60,000 nt of DNA from Zygnema cylindricum (Eukaryota; Streptophyta; Zygnematophyceae; Zygnematales; Zygnemataceae). The notes under the pieces are model-generated. The model had not been told where the DNA came from. It ran no database searches and saw nothing but the letters and a program-made list of their open reading frames with translations. The stretch lies in contig JBBHKE010001006.1 in assembly GCA_037447655.1 (NCBI GenBank), positions 126,001 through 186,000 of the forward strand, given 5' to 3'. The first letter of the stretch is position 1. The number at the start of each line of letters is the position of its first letter. Positions 1-10,009 of this stretch are shown piece by piece. A program made the position numbers and the translations under genes.

Positions 1-1
1 A

Positions 2-763
2 GCATTTCAGTGTTATCCGAAACAGGGATTGGGACGTTTGTCCTGTTGGAAGGATTTCTATGTGGTTGGTATACTTGTTTCACATGAAAGGAGGAACCGG
101 TTGGGGTCGCTTGGATTTTTCTTCCAGGCAGTCGTGGTATGTTAACAATATTTTACTCGTAAACTCAATTCGCCTTTACTTTCGTATATATATTTCTATG
201 CGTGATTTCATTGACAATATCCTTCTTTTGTAAAACAAACATTTGTGATGCATGAACAGGTACGACTTGTTCTTATTCCCGAAGTCGTCGAAGAATGAAA
301 CAAGTACGAATTACCACACCCATCTTCGCTTAATTCAGGCAATGATTTTTTCTCTTTTCATTGTCTCCAACTCGAAGACACACACAATGCGAGGGGCATG
401 TGCGAGGGCGGCTGAAAGCAAGGGGTGAGAAATTCCCTTGTTGTTGGTTTTCCATTCAATTTCAATGTTTAAATATAATGGTTGTGTATTTTGTTATGTG
501 TTTTTAATCTTGTATTGACATAACAAAACTCGAATGTTAACAATGCTTCTGAAGCGCATATTGCGCGCTTGGGGAGATGGGTTAACGCCCATATGTACCT
601 CTCCTACCTCACCTCTATCCCCTTGGAGTTTTTATTGGTACAAGCCGGGTTTGATTACAATAAAAGCACCTACCTTCTCCACCGAGATCGGGTCGAAGTC
701 CCCGATTGCCTTCTTCGTCGTACCTTTCCCTGGGCCGACAACGCACTTAAAGATGTTAAAGAG
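2..763 (+). pseudogene. NDC10/Crypton-type tyrosine-recombinase-like gene, partial, three exons
   Basis: Three phase-consistent exons can be read: 2-136, 339-424 and 544-763. Exon 1 ends at donor GTATGT (137) and reads ...CWKDFYVVGIL.... Exon 2 follows a CAG acceptor (338) and carries KTHTMRGACARAAESKG, which fits the HxxR box of tyrosine recombinases, and ends at donor GTGAGA (425). Exon 3 continues with ASEAHIARLGRW, then YLSYLTSIPLEF, an AGF motif and FPWAD, and ends at donor GTACGT (764). This order (KTHxxR, RLGRW, YLxxLP, AGF, FPW) is what I know from NDC10 domain-2 and Crypton-type recombinase-like proteins. The candidate nucleophile is a Tyr in the MYLSYLT segment. Oddities: the acceptor before exon 3 reads AA instead of AG, the N-terminus lies outside the window, and no downstream exon is recognisable. 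It is therefore probably a decayed mobile-element gene. The exon reading is seen directly; the family is by motif memory only. Confidence 0.5.
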
Positions 764-785
764 GTACGTTATCTAAATGAAGAAA

Positions 786-1020
786 AAAATTGGAAGAGGG
801 TGGAAGAGGTTGAAAGGGGGAAAGGGGAAGAAATAGAGATAGAGAAGGGGGGAGATGGGGAGGGGGGAGGAGAGAATGAGAGAGAGAGAGGGAAAGATGG
901 AGAGATGGAGAGAGATGGAGGGTATGAGAAAGAGAGGGTTGGCGAAAGAGGAATGGGTAGAAGGGGAAGAGGAGGGAAGAGGAGGGAAGAGGGGTGGGGG
1001 GGAGATAGGGAAGGAAAGAG
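786..1020 (+). repeat. Purine-rich (GA/GGA) low-complexity tract
   Basis: About 235 bases of nearly pure G and A, mainly GAGA and GGGGAGG runs, just after the last exon of the recombinase-like gene, so probably intronic or intergenic. It creates long spurious open frames on both strands that are rich in Glu/Arg or Ser/Pro/Leu. Confidence 0.8.
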
Positions 1021-1183
1021 ATCGGCGACGGCTCGGCGATGGCGTCAGGAGGTACTATCACAAGTGCGAAAAAAAGACGGTCTCAATATCACTAAGAAGT
1101 TATTAGACCTTAAAAAAATTCTTTTATACAATTTAAGCGTAAGTAGACTAAAAAGAAAAATATGTAAGACCACCACTCTTTGA

Positions 1184-1663
1184 ACTCCTAGGTGAAACCA
1201 TAGTAGAAATTAAGTAAAAAAATACTATTTTGAATACTTTACTTATATAGACTGAAGATAGATATTTAGAAATAATATTAAAGCTTGACAATGTACTAGC
1301 CACTCTGAACTGAACAAGTGTGATTTTTGGATTCGTCTCGCAGTTGCCATTTAATGCATATGTTTAATGTGCGAGAACGATTTACAACGCCATACACTTC
1401 AACCCCATTTAGTAAGAGTACTATAAGGGAATATCGGTAATTATACTTAACAACATACAATGCTTCCAACCGTTTTCGCCCTTTAAAACTATGACATAAT
1501 CCCGCCTCCACTCGTCCACTCACGACAAATTCCTCGAACGATTCGCTGGACCGATACAGTTTACCGGTTTTGCGATATCCTGTATTTCTGCGTATTCGTA
1601 CAATAATATCGTATGAAACGAAAAATAAAACACCGTCGGACCCAAACTGACGGGAGAAAGCTA
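1184..1663. other. Stretch without recognisable gene
   Basis: AT-rich sequence with short unrelated open frames. I see no coding motif, RNA gene or terminal repeat here. Confidence 0.5.
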
Positions 1664-2203
1664 CACCGCCAATCGTTATTATCGTGTAGGTTTCATTAGC
1701 GTATACAAATAATTACCGTGGTGTACGCTATTTAAGAATTTGAAAATTTTGGAAAAAATCATACATTCTAATTGTTTGATTATGGTAATTTGTATCTTTG
1801 AAAAAAAAAATGTCGGTGAAACATGCTTACACTAATATAAGTTTCCGTACAAAATCTGACAAATCGTACACAAATCGTACATTCACACGGTCGAAACGCG
1901 GCTGTCGGACGAATATGTGCGAGCGGGATTTTTTACGACCTGGTTTTATTTTTCTTTTTTAGAACGCACATTCTCATGCGTCCGCGGTTACTAAAACTAA
2001 TTTATTGCAATTTTTAACTTAAAAAGGTACATTTATGTACGGTCTGACACTAACCGTACACCACTCTATTTAAGAGACAACGTACCGAATATAACCCTAA
2101 ATAGAATAAAGAAAAAAATAGAATAAACTACGCTATTTGAGAATAAAACAAAAAAAAAGCGGGACTGGATTAGCGTACACAACGCTAGTAGCGATTGGCG
2201 GTG
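1664..2203. mobile_element. CACCG-family TIR element, copy a
   Basis: Starts CACCGCCAATCGTTATTA and ends with its inverted counterpart ...AGCGATTGGCGGTG. It has no coding capacity (540 bp). The flanks are ...GCTA on the left and TACAGTA on the right, compatible with a TA target duplication, though this is not proven for the family. The interior has repeated TTAGCGT/ACGCTAA blocks and CCGTACA words shared with the other copies in the window. The transposase superfamily is unknown; a Tc1/mariner-like TA target is the best guess. Confidence 0.6.
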
Positions 2204-2280
2204 TACAGTACACCGCCAATCGCTATTAGCGTTGTGTACGCTAATCCCGTCCCGCTTTTTTTTCTTATTCTCAAATAGAA
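2134..2280. repeat. Long near-perfect palindrome at the junction of two CACCG elements
   Basis: The right end of copy a and the left end of copy b face each other around GGTGTACAGTACACC (centre about 2207). Both arms run through AGCGATTGGCGG, a GTGTACGC block and a GCGGGA plus poly-A/T block, giving about 70 bp of inverted repeat on each side with few mismatches. A strong hairpin is expected. Confidence 0.85.
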
Positions 2281-2424
2281 TTATCCACACTATTTAAAAA
2301 AAGCCCTAATTCCTAATTAGAATAATCGATTTCTTCCAAAAATTCCAAATTCCCAATTAGCGTGCACCACGCTAAATAATAGTATACGCTAATCAAACGT
2401 ACACGCTAATAGCGATTGGCGGTG
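2211..2424. mobile_element. CACCG-family TIR element, copy b
   Basis: A 214-bp element bounded by CACCGCCAATCGCTATTAGCG-type termini and preceded and followed by identical 7-bp TACAGTA linkers (2204-2210 and 2425-2431). It is non-coding. The interior holds TTAGCGTGCACC and TACGCTAAT blocks. Confidence 0.65.
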
Positions 2425-2431
2425 TACAGTA

Positions 2432-2628
2432 CACCGTCAATCGCTATAAGAGTCAAGGATTAAATAGCGTAAAAAAAAATTAGCGTTATTGATTCTAATT
2501 TAGTGCCTGAGACGTGGATGATTATGGTCCACGTACTTAAATAATGTTATTAATTCTATTTCAGGTTTTGGGGTCAAAATTTAGGTGCACCGAATTAGCG
2601 TTATATACTCTAATAGCGATTCGCGGTG
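2432..2628. mobile_element. CACCG-family TIR element, copy c
   Basis: A 197-bp element from CACCGTCAATCGCTAT to GCGATTCGCGGTG, again between TACAGTA linkers (right one at 2629-2635). The interior has the GACGTGG...CCACGT stretch also seen in copies near 21.3 kb and 32.9 kb. Confidence 0.65.
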
Positions 2629-2635
2629 TACAGTA

Positions 2636-2764
2636 CACCGCCGATCGTTATTACCGTGGGAGTTTGATTAGCGTATAATAATAATTACAGTGGTGTACGC
2701 TATATAAGAATTTGAAAATTTTGGAAAAAATCATACATTCTAATTGTTTGATTATGGTAATTTG
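2636..2764. mobile_element. CACCG-family TIR element, copy d, left part
   Basis: Begins CACCGCCGATCGTTATTA and matches copy a (1664-1810) closely until it is broken by the hAT insertion at 2765. The sequence resumes at 3667 (GATCTTTGA...), which corresponds to the uninterrupted ...GGTAATTTGTATCTTTGA in copy a. The right terminus was not found. Confidence 0.6.
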
Positions 2765-3658
2765 TGGTGTTGTGTATCGGTAAGAAACTTATCGCGATAA
2801 CACCGATACCAATAGTTATCGGTTATCGAACCGTCAGAGATTCCGATATATCGGTCGGGACCAACAAATTCCATATCGGCGATAACTTCAAAAATATATA
2901 GTATGCATACAATAGTACTTTATAACATACTGTATTATTTTATGGACTTTATATAGCGTGGCATGCCACGTATGAAAATCTGTTCTGTTATTGTTTAACT
3001 GCAATTTATTACGAACAGCGCAGCACATAAACGTTGGCCAGTTAAATGAACAAATATTTTACGGCGATGCACGGAATTTTACTAAAAAACTGGTGAACAT
3101 GGAACTGGAAAAGGATGGCGGACACAAAAGTACAACGGACACAAAATAACATTCTGCGCGCCGCTGGAATTGAACGGACGACTTGGAATGAGAAAACACG
3201 AGCGGACGGGCCAGCGTGAGCGTCGGCATCCCGGAATGGCTCTTTTGGCAGCTTTTGCCAAAAGAGCCGACAAACTGACACGTGGCAGGTCCCCAGTGGA
3301 TCTCAAGGAATAAAGGGACAAAGCCATGGCGTCGGATGTGAAAGGTACATCATTTTTACAGGATCCGTATCAAAACCGTATAGATCTCATGGCGGCTACT
3401 GTACTTTCTGTGCTTGTACACGTCCGGGGAATAAGTCGTACAGCTGAGTGTACAGGCCGTACATTTATTTGTACGGTCCGTACAGATATCGCCGATAGTT
3501 ATCGTTATCGGCATTATCGCCGATAAGTACCCGATATTATCGGCTACTTATCGGCGATAAGACCGATGTCGATATATCGTACCAATATATCGATTATCGG
3601 ATACCCGAAAAAAGGCCCATATCGGTTATCGGCAAATCCTTACCGATACACAACACTA
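2765..3658. mobile_element. Non-autonomous hAT element (family 2), 894 bp
   Basis: The inverted termini are TGGTGTTGTGTATCGGTAAG on the left and, read on the other strand, TAGTGTTGTGTATCGGTAAG on the right. The perfect 8-bp target duplication GTAATTTG lies at 2757-2764 and 3659-3666, which is diagnostic of hAT. Both subterminal zones are packed with TATCGG/CCGATA words, as expected for transposase-binding arrays. There is no transposase; the internal open frames are short and unconvincing. It is inserted into CACCG copy d, and copy a shows the empty site. Confidence 0.85.
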
Positions 3659-3666
3659 GTAATTTG

Positions 3667-4009
3667 GATCTTTGATTTACAAGTAAAAAATGGAAGTTGT
3701 GGCAGTGAAGCGATTATTTAAATGCTCTATCGAGGTTTTGTTGTGTAAAGCTTTGGTGTTCAGCGATTGAACCCAACATTGCTGGAATTGGGATTTTGTT
3801 TGCATGATTTGGTACAGCAAATGATTTGCGCCCAACAACTTCAATTAAATGTCGTACTGTACTTTCTAGTTCACTTAGCGTGACATGTGAATGGCGTCTC
3901 AGTTAACGTTTTCATATGACGACCGACATTCACAACCGCGGCAGAAATCTACTAGATTACTTACACTTTTTCAGTTTTTCTGGAGTCAAAGCTACAAAAC
4001 TGTACAGTG
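3667..4009. other. Continuation of interrupted element and unassigned sequence
   Basis: The first bases continue CACCG copy d. The rest shows no gene, and no terminus of copy d could be identified. Confidence 0.35.
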
Positions 4010-4548
4010 CACCGTGAATCGTTATTTGCGTAAAGGTTTCTTTAGCGTGTAGGAACAATTACCGTTATTTACGCTAATTGAGAATTTGGATTTTTTCAAA
4101 AAAAACATACATAATGGATATTTACTTATACTAATTTGGATTTAAAAAAAAATAAACACACGCCCCAAACTTGTTTACACTAATATAGGTTCTGTTCAAA
4201 ATCTGACAAATTGTACACAAATCGTACGTTCACACCGTCGAAACGCGGTTGCCGGACGAATATGTGAGAACGTGATTTTTTATAACCCGATTTCATCCCC
4301 TTTTTAGAGCGCATATTCTCATGCGTCCGTGGTTACTAAAACCCATTAAATATACTTTCTCACTTAAAAAGGTACATTTTTGTACGGTCTGACACCAACC
4401 GTACAACACTCTATTTAGATGATAAAAATTGGAAAAGAACCCTAAATGGCGTAAAAGAAAAAACATAATAATTTATGCTGTTTAAGAATTTGGGGAAAAA
4501 AAAAGGTACCTTAAATAGCGTCCATTACGCCAATACCGATTCACGGTG
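4010..4548. mobile_element. CACCG-family TIR element, copy e
   Basis: A 539-bp element running from CACCGTGAATCGTTATT to CCGATTCACGGTG. The interior shares with copy a the stretch of AAATCTGACAAAT, CGAAACGCGG and ACGGTCTGACAC. It is non-coding, and no clear target duplication is visible. Confidence 0.6.
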
Positions 4549-5497
4549 TAGTGAACGAACTTACCGTCAAATCCTGACAGAACTGTAATATATTCGTACT
4601 ATTGTGCACGTGGGTTGTACAAATCTGTAAAAGCTGAGTAGGCGTTTTCGCCCAACCAAAATGACGCACGCGCTTATCACCTCCTTTATAAATATTATGG
4701 GAAAATGCCAATCGTGTGAAAAAGTCAATTCGCCAAATGAATCATACTATTCATGCATTATTCTTCCGATAAGCTATACTTGTAGGGTATTAAACTATTG
4801 ATACATCTGCCACGCTCATATCTCATATCTAGGTCGAGTTTACGACACTATGGCTACAACGAAACGCTTTTTGTTTTTTCTTTGTCGTTTAGCGATAAGG
4901 CTTTCACCTAGCCAGTGTTCATTTTCGCGCTATGAGTATTTTCGTCATTTTCGCGCTATGAGTATTTTCGTAAATAAATCACATTAAAATGGATAAAATA
5001 TGAGAATTCAATGACTATTAGGGTTCAGCACGACTAAATATCATACTATTTAGGTGGGGAAGTGACGAAGAACTTTGCTAGCTTTTACTTGTCTTCAAGA
5101 TCCGTAACATTACAATAGGGGAAGGAGCAAAAATCTATCTATTTGTCTTTCTTATGTGCGAGCGTCAAACTATTGCTGGTGGACCAATTGATCCTTCGAC
5201 GTTAACGAGGCTATAACATTCTATGATTCCAATTAAAAAATATTGAAACACCACAAAAGTCAAACGCTACAAATTCAAAGATTTGCCATATACGTAATTT
5301 CGTACGTTTAGATCTCTCCATTTTTGGTCCATCATATTTTTGCAAGTTTTAGCGGCCAAGTGATGAGTGAAAACACAACAAGACATGTCAACAGTTGACG
5401 TGAACATTTTCAATAGATTTATGGGTTTTCAAACCATCTTCATCCACAAATTTTTGAAATCCTATGCATTTCTGCTACAAGTAGAGGTTCCACAATG
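4549..5497. other. Stretch without recognisable gene
   Basis: No gene seen. It holds a tandem duplication of a 26-bp unit at 4920-4945 and 4946-4971 (starts CATTTTCGCGCTATGAG). Confidence 0.5.
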
Positions 5498-5502
5498 GAT
5501 TG

Positions 5503-6455
5503 TGTTGAAACCACTAGATTTAGGTGGTATTTTCTAGGTGTGAATAGATTAAAAGCAAAAGGAAAAGCGTAGGCAACGTGTCTCCACCTCCTTCCTCTAG
5601 CCCCCATACTTCTTTTAGTCATTGAAGGAAAGAGAGGTTGGTGCCTCAGCTCTATAGGCAAGACTCATGAGTGACATAAGTCACCCTCAACAAAAAAGTG
5701 AGTCCAACAAGACACAAACCTCCGACTAGTAGAGCGAGGCGTAGCCATCAACTTTTACCTGTCTGTTGTAGACTACATAGGGTTTGAATTCTATTTAGAC
5801 AGTGTTTAAAACCTAAATCTGATTAACAAAATTACGAATGAAGAACATGGAGACTAGTTAAAATATAGTGCGAACATGAACCCGCACAAAACAAATGTAC
5901 CGGGCATTTGTTTCAACGGCTAGTATTAAAAGCTGGTTTGGATCCAACGACACGTATCATCGGCGAGATCCCGGAATGGCCGCTTTGGCGGTTTTCGGCT
6001 TGACATGACCTAGTGCCATGTGGCAAGATAGTATTGGGAAGCGGGAATCCCGGGAAGCATGAGGACAAGTCCGAAGGAGACAGGCGTACACTCTATGGCC
6101 TTGTCATACACAAGACGTACAGAAAGGACATTAGCCGTGGTACCTTTCTGTACAGTGTAGTCTTATGATTGGAGTGTACTTTAGTAGATAGGGGTTGTTA
6201 GAGGGGTTTAGGATTTAGAGAATTTAGGAGGTAGCCGCCTCTCCCAAAGATGTTGTATAAGTGTTAATCGCATGGTTGGGCGTTTTATGTGATTCTTTTT
6301 GTTGCTCACTCAAATAACTATAGGGAGCACAAGGGTGATGTCAGATTGTCTACTTCCTTGCTTTGGTAACAGTGGTCTTGGTTGAAAGTTGGTCGGGTAA
6401 AAAGTGCCTAGAGGCTTCTTGAATTTGGAAGTCTAATGGGGGATACAAAATGGCA
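5503..6455 (+). repeat. 5' LTR of copia family 1
   Basis: Begins TGTTGAAACC and ends ...AAAATGGCA (TG...CA). A TATAA box at 6256-6260 is preceded by a CCGCCTCTCCC pyrimidine block that is also present in the other LTR copies. The right boundary is fixed by the matching end of the 3' LTR and the target duplication. The last 20 bases include the ATG of gag. Confidence 0.9.
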
Positions 6456-7592
6456 AGTTATGGGCCCACCCTCTTGGGTGCCCATCTTTAACGGATCTGG
6501 GTTTATTTATTTGGAATTCATGATGACTAAAGCTTTGTGTGAAAAACAACACTGGGGTATTGTCAGTGGACAAGTGAATCGTCCACCTCAACGAACCCCA
6601 CCAAGGTTTAGTGGAGGGAGGTTTTTTGCAATAGCATCTGCTCCAACGGAAGAGGCACAATATGGGGAGAGCAGTGTGTCCGAAAAAGGGAAAGGGAACG
6701 AGACACCTCCTACTCCTAACGCCACGACACCCAGAGCGGCGGCCGTGAAGACCAAGGAAAACGATATTAAAACGTGGGAATACACAAACATGGCAGCCAG
6801 ACATTTCATTATGAGGCACCTTACTCAAGCTTTGGCAACCTCCCATCTTCACATTCTCAAGACCGAGGAGTTGTGGGTGACTTAAGTGGAGATCTATAAA
6901 GCGGGTACCATTCAGGAGAAATAGTTGGCCGAGCAAAGGTTAAGGGATTAAACTTACAAACATGGAAAAATTTTAGACTACTGTAATGATCTCTCTTGTT
7001 TATATATGGAGATGGAGAGTGTCGGGTGGACAGGAAAAATGAAGATAAATGTCAACACTCTCATCATGAAGTTACCCGTTGAGTATGAGAACATAGTGTT
7101 CCGAGTGCAGGAAATGGATGAAAGTACTTGAAATACAATGGTCCGGAGGATACTTGTGCAGGAGAACCCTATTGAGATTCGAATAGGATAAAAGAGCATT
7201 CAAGCTCTAGCTCCCGGAACAGACTGGTGGACGAAGGATTTAAGGAAGTCGTACAACACCTTCAAAGGAGAAATAGATCAGTCGGAGGACCGAGGCCCCC
7301 AAAGGGTCTTTGCCATTTTTGCAAAAAGTCGGAACACTTCATGGCGGAGAGGATCAAGGTGTCGGAGCTGGGAATCCAAAAGAACCATGGAGGGGGCTCT
7401 TCTATAAGAAAGAATAAGGTAATTATAGTCACACAAGTGAAAGGAGAGATCGAGGAGGACGAGTCCTCTGAAGAGGAGGATGGGGAGCTTTTTTTTGACG
7501 AGAATCTGGTGGAGAAAGAGATCCCTCGGAAACAAAAGTGTGCTCTTAGAGCCATTCGGGAAGCTCCAATTGGATCATCAATTCAGGTACAT
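6436..7592 (+). pseudogene. copia family 1 gag (capsid plus zinc knuckle), broken
   Basis: The first open segment, 6436-6885, starts MGDTKWQVMGPPSWVPIF. Its ATG lies in the 5' LTR and residues 7-11 are encoded by the primer-binding site. VPIFNGSGFIYLEFMMTKAL...HWGIV resembles the start of copia gag (PFDGSNY...W). Later segments (about 6886-7592) continue the homology with several stops. The zinc knuckle CHFCKKSEHFMAER (about 7310-7350) keeps C, C and H but has Arg at the fourth ligand position. An acidic stretch (EEDESSEEEDGELFFDE) follows, as often seen before the protease. The gene is inactive. Confidence 0.75.
6456..6469 (+). promoter_or_regulatory. Primer-binding site, anticodon-arm (half-tRNA) initiator tRNA-Met type
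   Basis: AGTTATGGGCCCAC directly follows the 5' LTR. It is complementary to the anticodon arm of plant initiator tRNA-Met (GGTGGGCCCATAACC), not to its 3' CCA end. Drosophila copia uses an equivalent fragment primer. The second copy at 40131 (AGGTTATGGGCCCAC) matches even better. The site lies inside the gag reading frame. Confidence 0.8.
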
Positions 7593-7975
7593 TCTTGCAT
7601 ATGTGTCGTGATAGGCACCTCTTTACCAAGCTAAGAAAGATCCCTACTATAGCGATAGAGTATGGAGATGGGAGAGTAGTTACTACAGATCTAATGCGTT
7701 CGGTAGTTTTGAAAGTCTTAGTGGAGGGTAAGACTTCTATACTCACCTTCTCAGATGTACTCTTTATCCCTAAGCTGAGTAAAAATCTTGTCTCTACCTC
7801 TATATTAGATGATAAGGAATTTGATACATTCAATAGAAATGGAGTTGTTACAGCTAAGTATGGGGATAAAGTCTACTTCACAGCAAATAAGGGAAGCCAA
7901 GGAATGTTTACACTTAACCTGAGTAATAAAAAGAAGAATGCTTTCTACGTTGGTGTTCGAAACTTAATGATTTAG
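7573..7975 (+). pseudogene. copia family 1 protease, catalytic Asp lost
   Basis: WIINSGTFLHMC around 7569-7604 corresponds to the copia protease WIIDSGA..HMC motif. The catalytic Asp codon reads AAT (Asn). The following RDRHLFTKLRK...VVTTDLMRS...LTFSDVLFIPKLSKNLVS is a typical copia protease C-terminal half and is still open to 7975. It lies downstream of the gag acidic region and upstream of the GAG-pre-integrase remnant. Confidence 0.7.
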
Positions 7976-8702
7976 CATATGCGGTTGGGGCATGTGCGTT
8001 TGATAGGCTGAGGAAAATAAAGAAGCTTCGTATAGTATAATGCATTCAATGTGGGGATAATGAAATGATGGAAGATTGCAATGGCTGTGCCCAAGGTAAG
8101 GCTAACAGACTCCCATTTTCCAAAACCGCAACATATAGAGGTGAGAGTACTAAATCTCGTCCACACAGGTATTTGGGGACAGGCAAAAGTACCTTCGGTC
8201 AGAGGGAATTGGTTTATCTTGACAATTACTGATGATTGGTCTAGATACTCTGGAGTCTACTTCCTAAATACAAAGTAGGAAACACCAACTTACTTCAAAG
8301 AATATAAAACAAGCAATGAGAAGTTGCACGCAACCCCCATTAAAAAAAAAGTGTGATAATGGGGTATATTATACCTCTTTCTAGTTTGAGGAATACTTAA
8401 GGAATAAAGGAGTTTATCATCTTAAAACTGTACCGCAAAATCGAGAACAAAATGGGGTAGCTGAGAGGTTGAACCGGACTCTATGAGATAGTGTACGTAG
8501 TATGTTGGTCGTCAAGAAGATAGAAAAAAGGTTTTGGGCTGAAGCCATAAACTGTGCTAACTACATTAAGAATAGAGTCCTTACCTCAGCCGTGAAAGGA
8601 TTGACACATTATGAGAGATGGGTTGAAAAAAAACCAGATATTTCTCACCTGAAAGTATTCAGAAGTCAAGTTTACAGTCTTGACACTGATAGAAAAAACT
8701 AG
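7976..8702 (+). pseudogene. copia family 1 GAG-pre-integrase and integrase, broken
   Basis: A MRLGHVRLIG-like segment (about 7979) marks the pre-integrase domain. The integrase core follows: LNLVHTGIWGQAKVPSV, then TITDDWSRYSGVYFL (8081-8278). In copia integrases the first segment normally reads HxDxxG, so the first catalytic Asp is replaced by Gly here; the second Asp (TDDWSR) remains. Later pieces (ENKMG, then EKRFWAEAINCANYIKNR at 8502-8702) match the integrase C-terminal part, with several stops between. Confidence 0.7.
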
Positions 8703-9162
8703 AAACTAGATGTCAAAGGTAAACCTGGATATTTTGTGGGATATGATGAGGATGTGAAGGGATATAGAGTCTATGACTTATCTAAAGATACCAATCTGGT
8801 AAAGCACCTGTTCTCATGGATAAAGGGAATTCATTTGATCCCTTCAAATATACCCAAAAGATAAGAATCAGTTTTGAGTCCGAGAATGAGAACGACTCGG
8901 ATCTTTTCGGAAAGGATATGAATAAAAAAGTGATTGCAGATTCAGGGGAGGTCCAAGATAGGGGAGATATACCTGAAGCTCCACATATCCCTACGCACTC
9001 TGAGGAGACAGAGGAGAAAGAGTTGGAAGTGGCTTCTATAGATAGTGGAGCCGATGAGACAGTGAGGAGGAATCCGAGAGTTCCCTCCATTCCAGCTTCA
9101 GATTTTGAGGGAGCAAAAAGAAGCACAAAAGGTTATAGGAAAAACAGGCCACTCACAAGGTA

Positions 9163-9996
9163 ACTAAGCTGTCTCACCCTAATGAGCATCAGTCATACTC
9201 AGAGGCAATGAATAGCCCGGAGAAAGACAGATGGGTTAGAGCCATAAATGATGAGATGGCCTCCATCATGGAAGCAAATATTTGGGTATTGGTGGACTGT
9301 CCTCCAGAGAAAACCGATTGGGTGCAAATGGGGGTTTAAACTGAAACTGAACCCAAATAATACCATTAAAAGATATAAGGCTCGGTTGGTATCAAAGGGG
9401 TTCACCCAAAAAGAGGGAATAGACTAGGAGGAGACTTTTGCTCCAGTTGTCCGGTACCCTTCAGTATGGATTCTCTTCAGTCTAGAGGTATCGGAAGACA
9501 TGGAAATACACCAAATGGATATGAATACCGCCTTCCTCAATGGTGAGTTAGAGGAAGAAATCTTCATGCGGCAACCAGAGGGGTTTGTGGAGGAAGGAGA
9601 GGAGAGCAAAGTTTGCAGGTTCATAAAATCAATATATGGACTGAAACAAGCTCATAGACAATGGAATAAGAAACCAGATGAGTTTCTCACGGGTTTGGGA
9701 TATATCAGGATGACTTCTGACCATTCAGTTTATATGTTTGAGCATGAGAATGGTGTTATTTCATCGCAATTTATGTGGATGATTTGCTGGTGTTAAGTTA
9801 GTCGTTGGAAAATTTCAATAAGTTAAAAGAAAATCTTAGAAGCAGATTTGCATGAAGGATTTAGGGGAGGCAAGATACATTTTGGGAATTCAAATGAAAA
9901 GAGATAGGGGGAAAAATATTATCAGACTTACTCATAAAGAAGCTATAGGGAATATGCTTGAGAAATTCTATAATTTCAGATAAAAAAGGCAAACAG
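9163..9996 (+). pseudogene. copia family 1 reverse transcriptase (RVT_2), frameshifted
   Basis: The copia RT signature is clear: HQMDMNTAFLNGELEEEIF, YGLKQAHRQWNKK, and a YVDDLL motif. In the 9500-9796 frame the YVDD codons are read out of phase because one base is missing about 20 bases before them, compared with the copy at 41660. Upstream, the [18 protein letters not shown]-type segment near 9370-9420 ends at a TAG. Downstream, DLGEARYILGIQM-like sequence continues to about 9900. Confidence 0.8.
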
Positions 9997-10009
9997 TTTT
10001 ACCACTCCC

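Noticed and set aside
756-1061. Pro/Ser/Leu-rich minus-strand and Glu/Arg-rich plus-strand frames
   Set aside because: They are products of the GA-rich low-complexity tract.
4010-4548. Exact target duplication for CACCG copy e
   Set aside because: Flanks AGTG and TAGTG look similar but do not form a consistent duplication with the TA seen in other copies.
6433-6936. 167-codon open frame on the minus strand
   Set aside because: It lies antisense to copia gag and the LTR and has no motif of its own.
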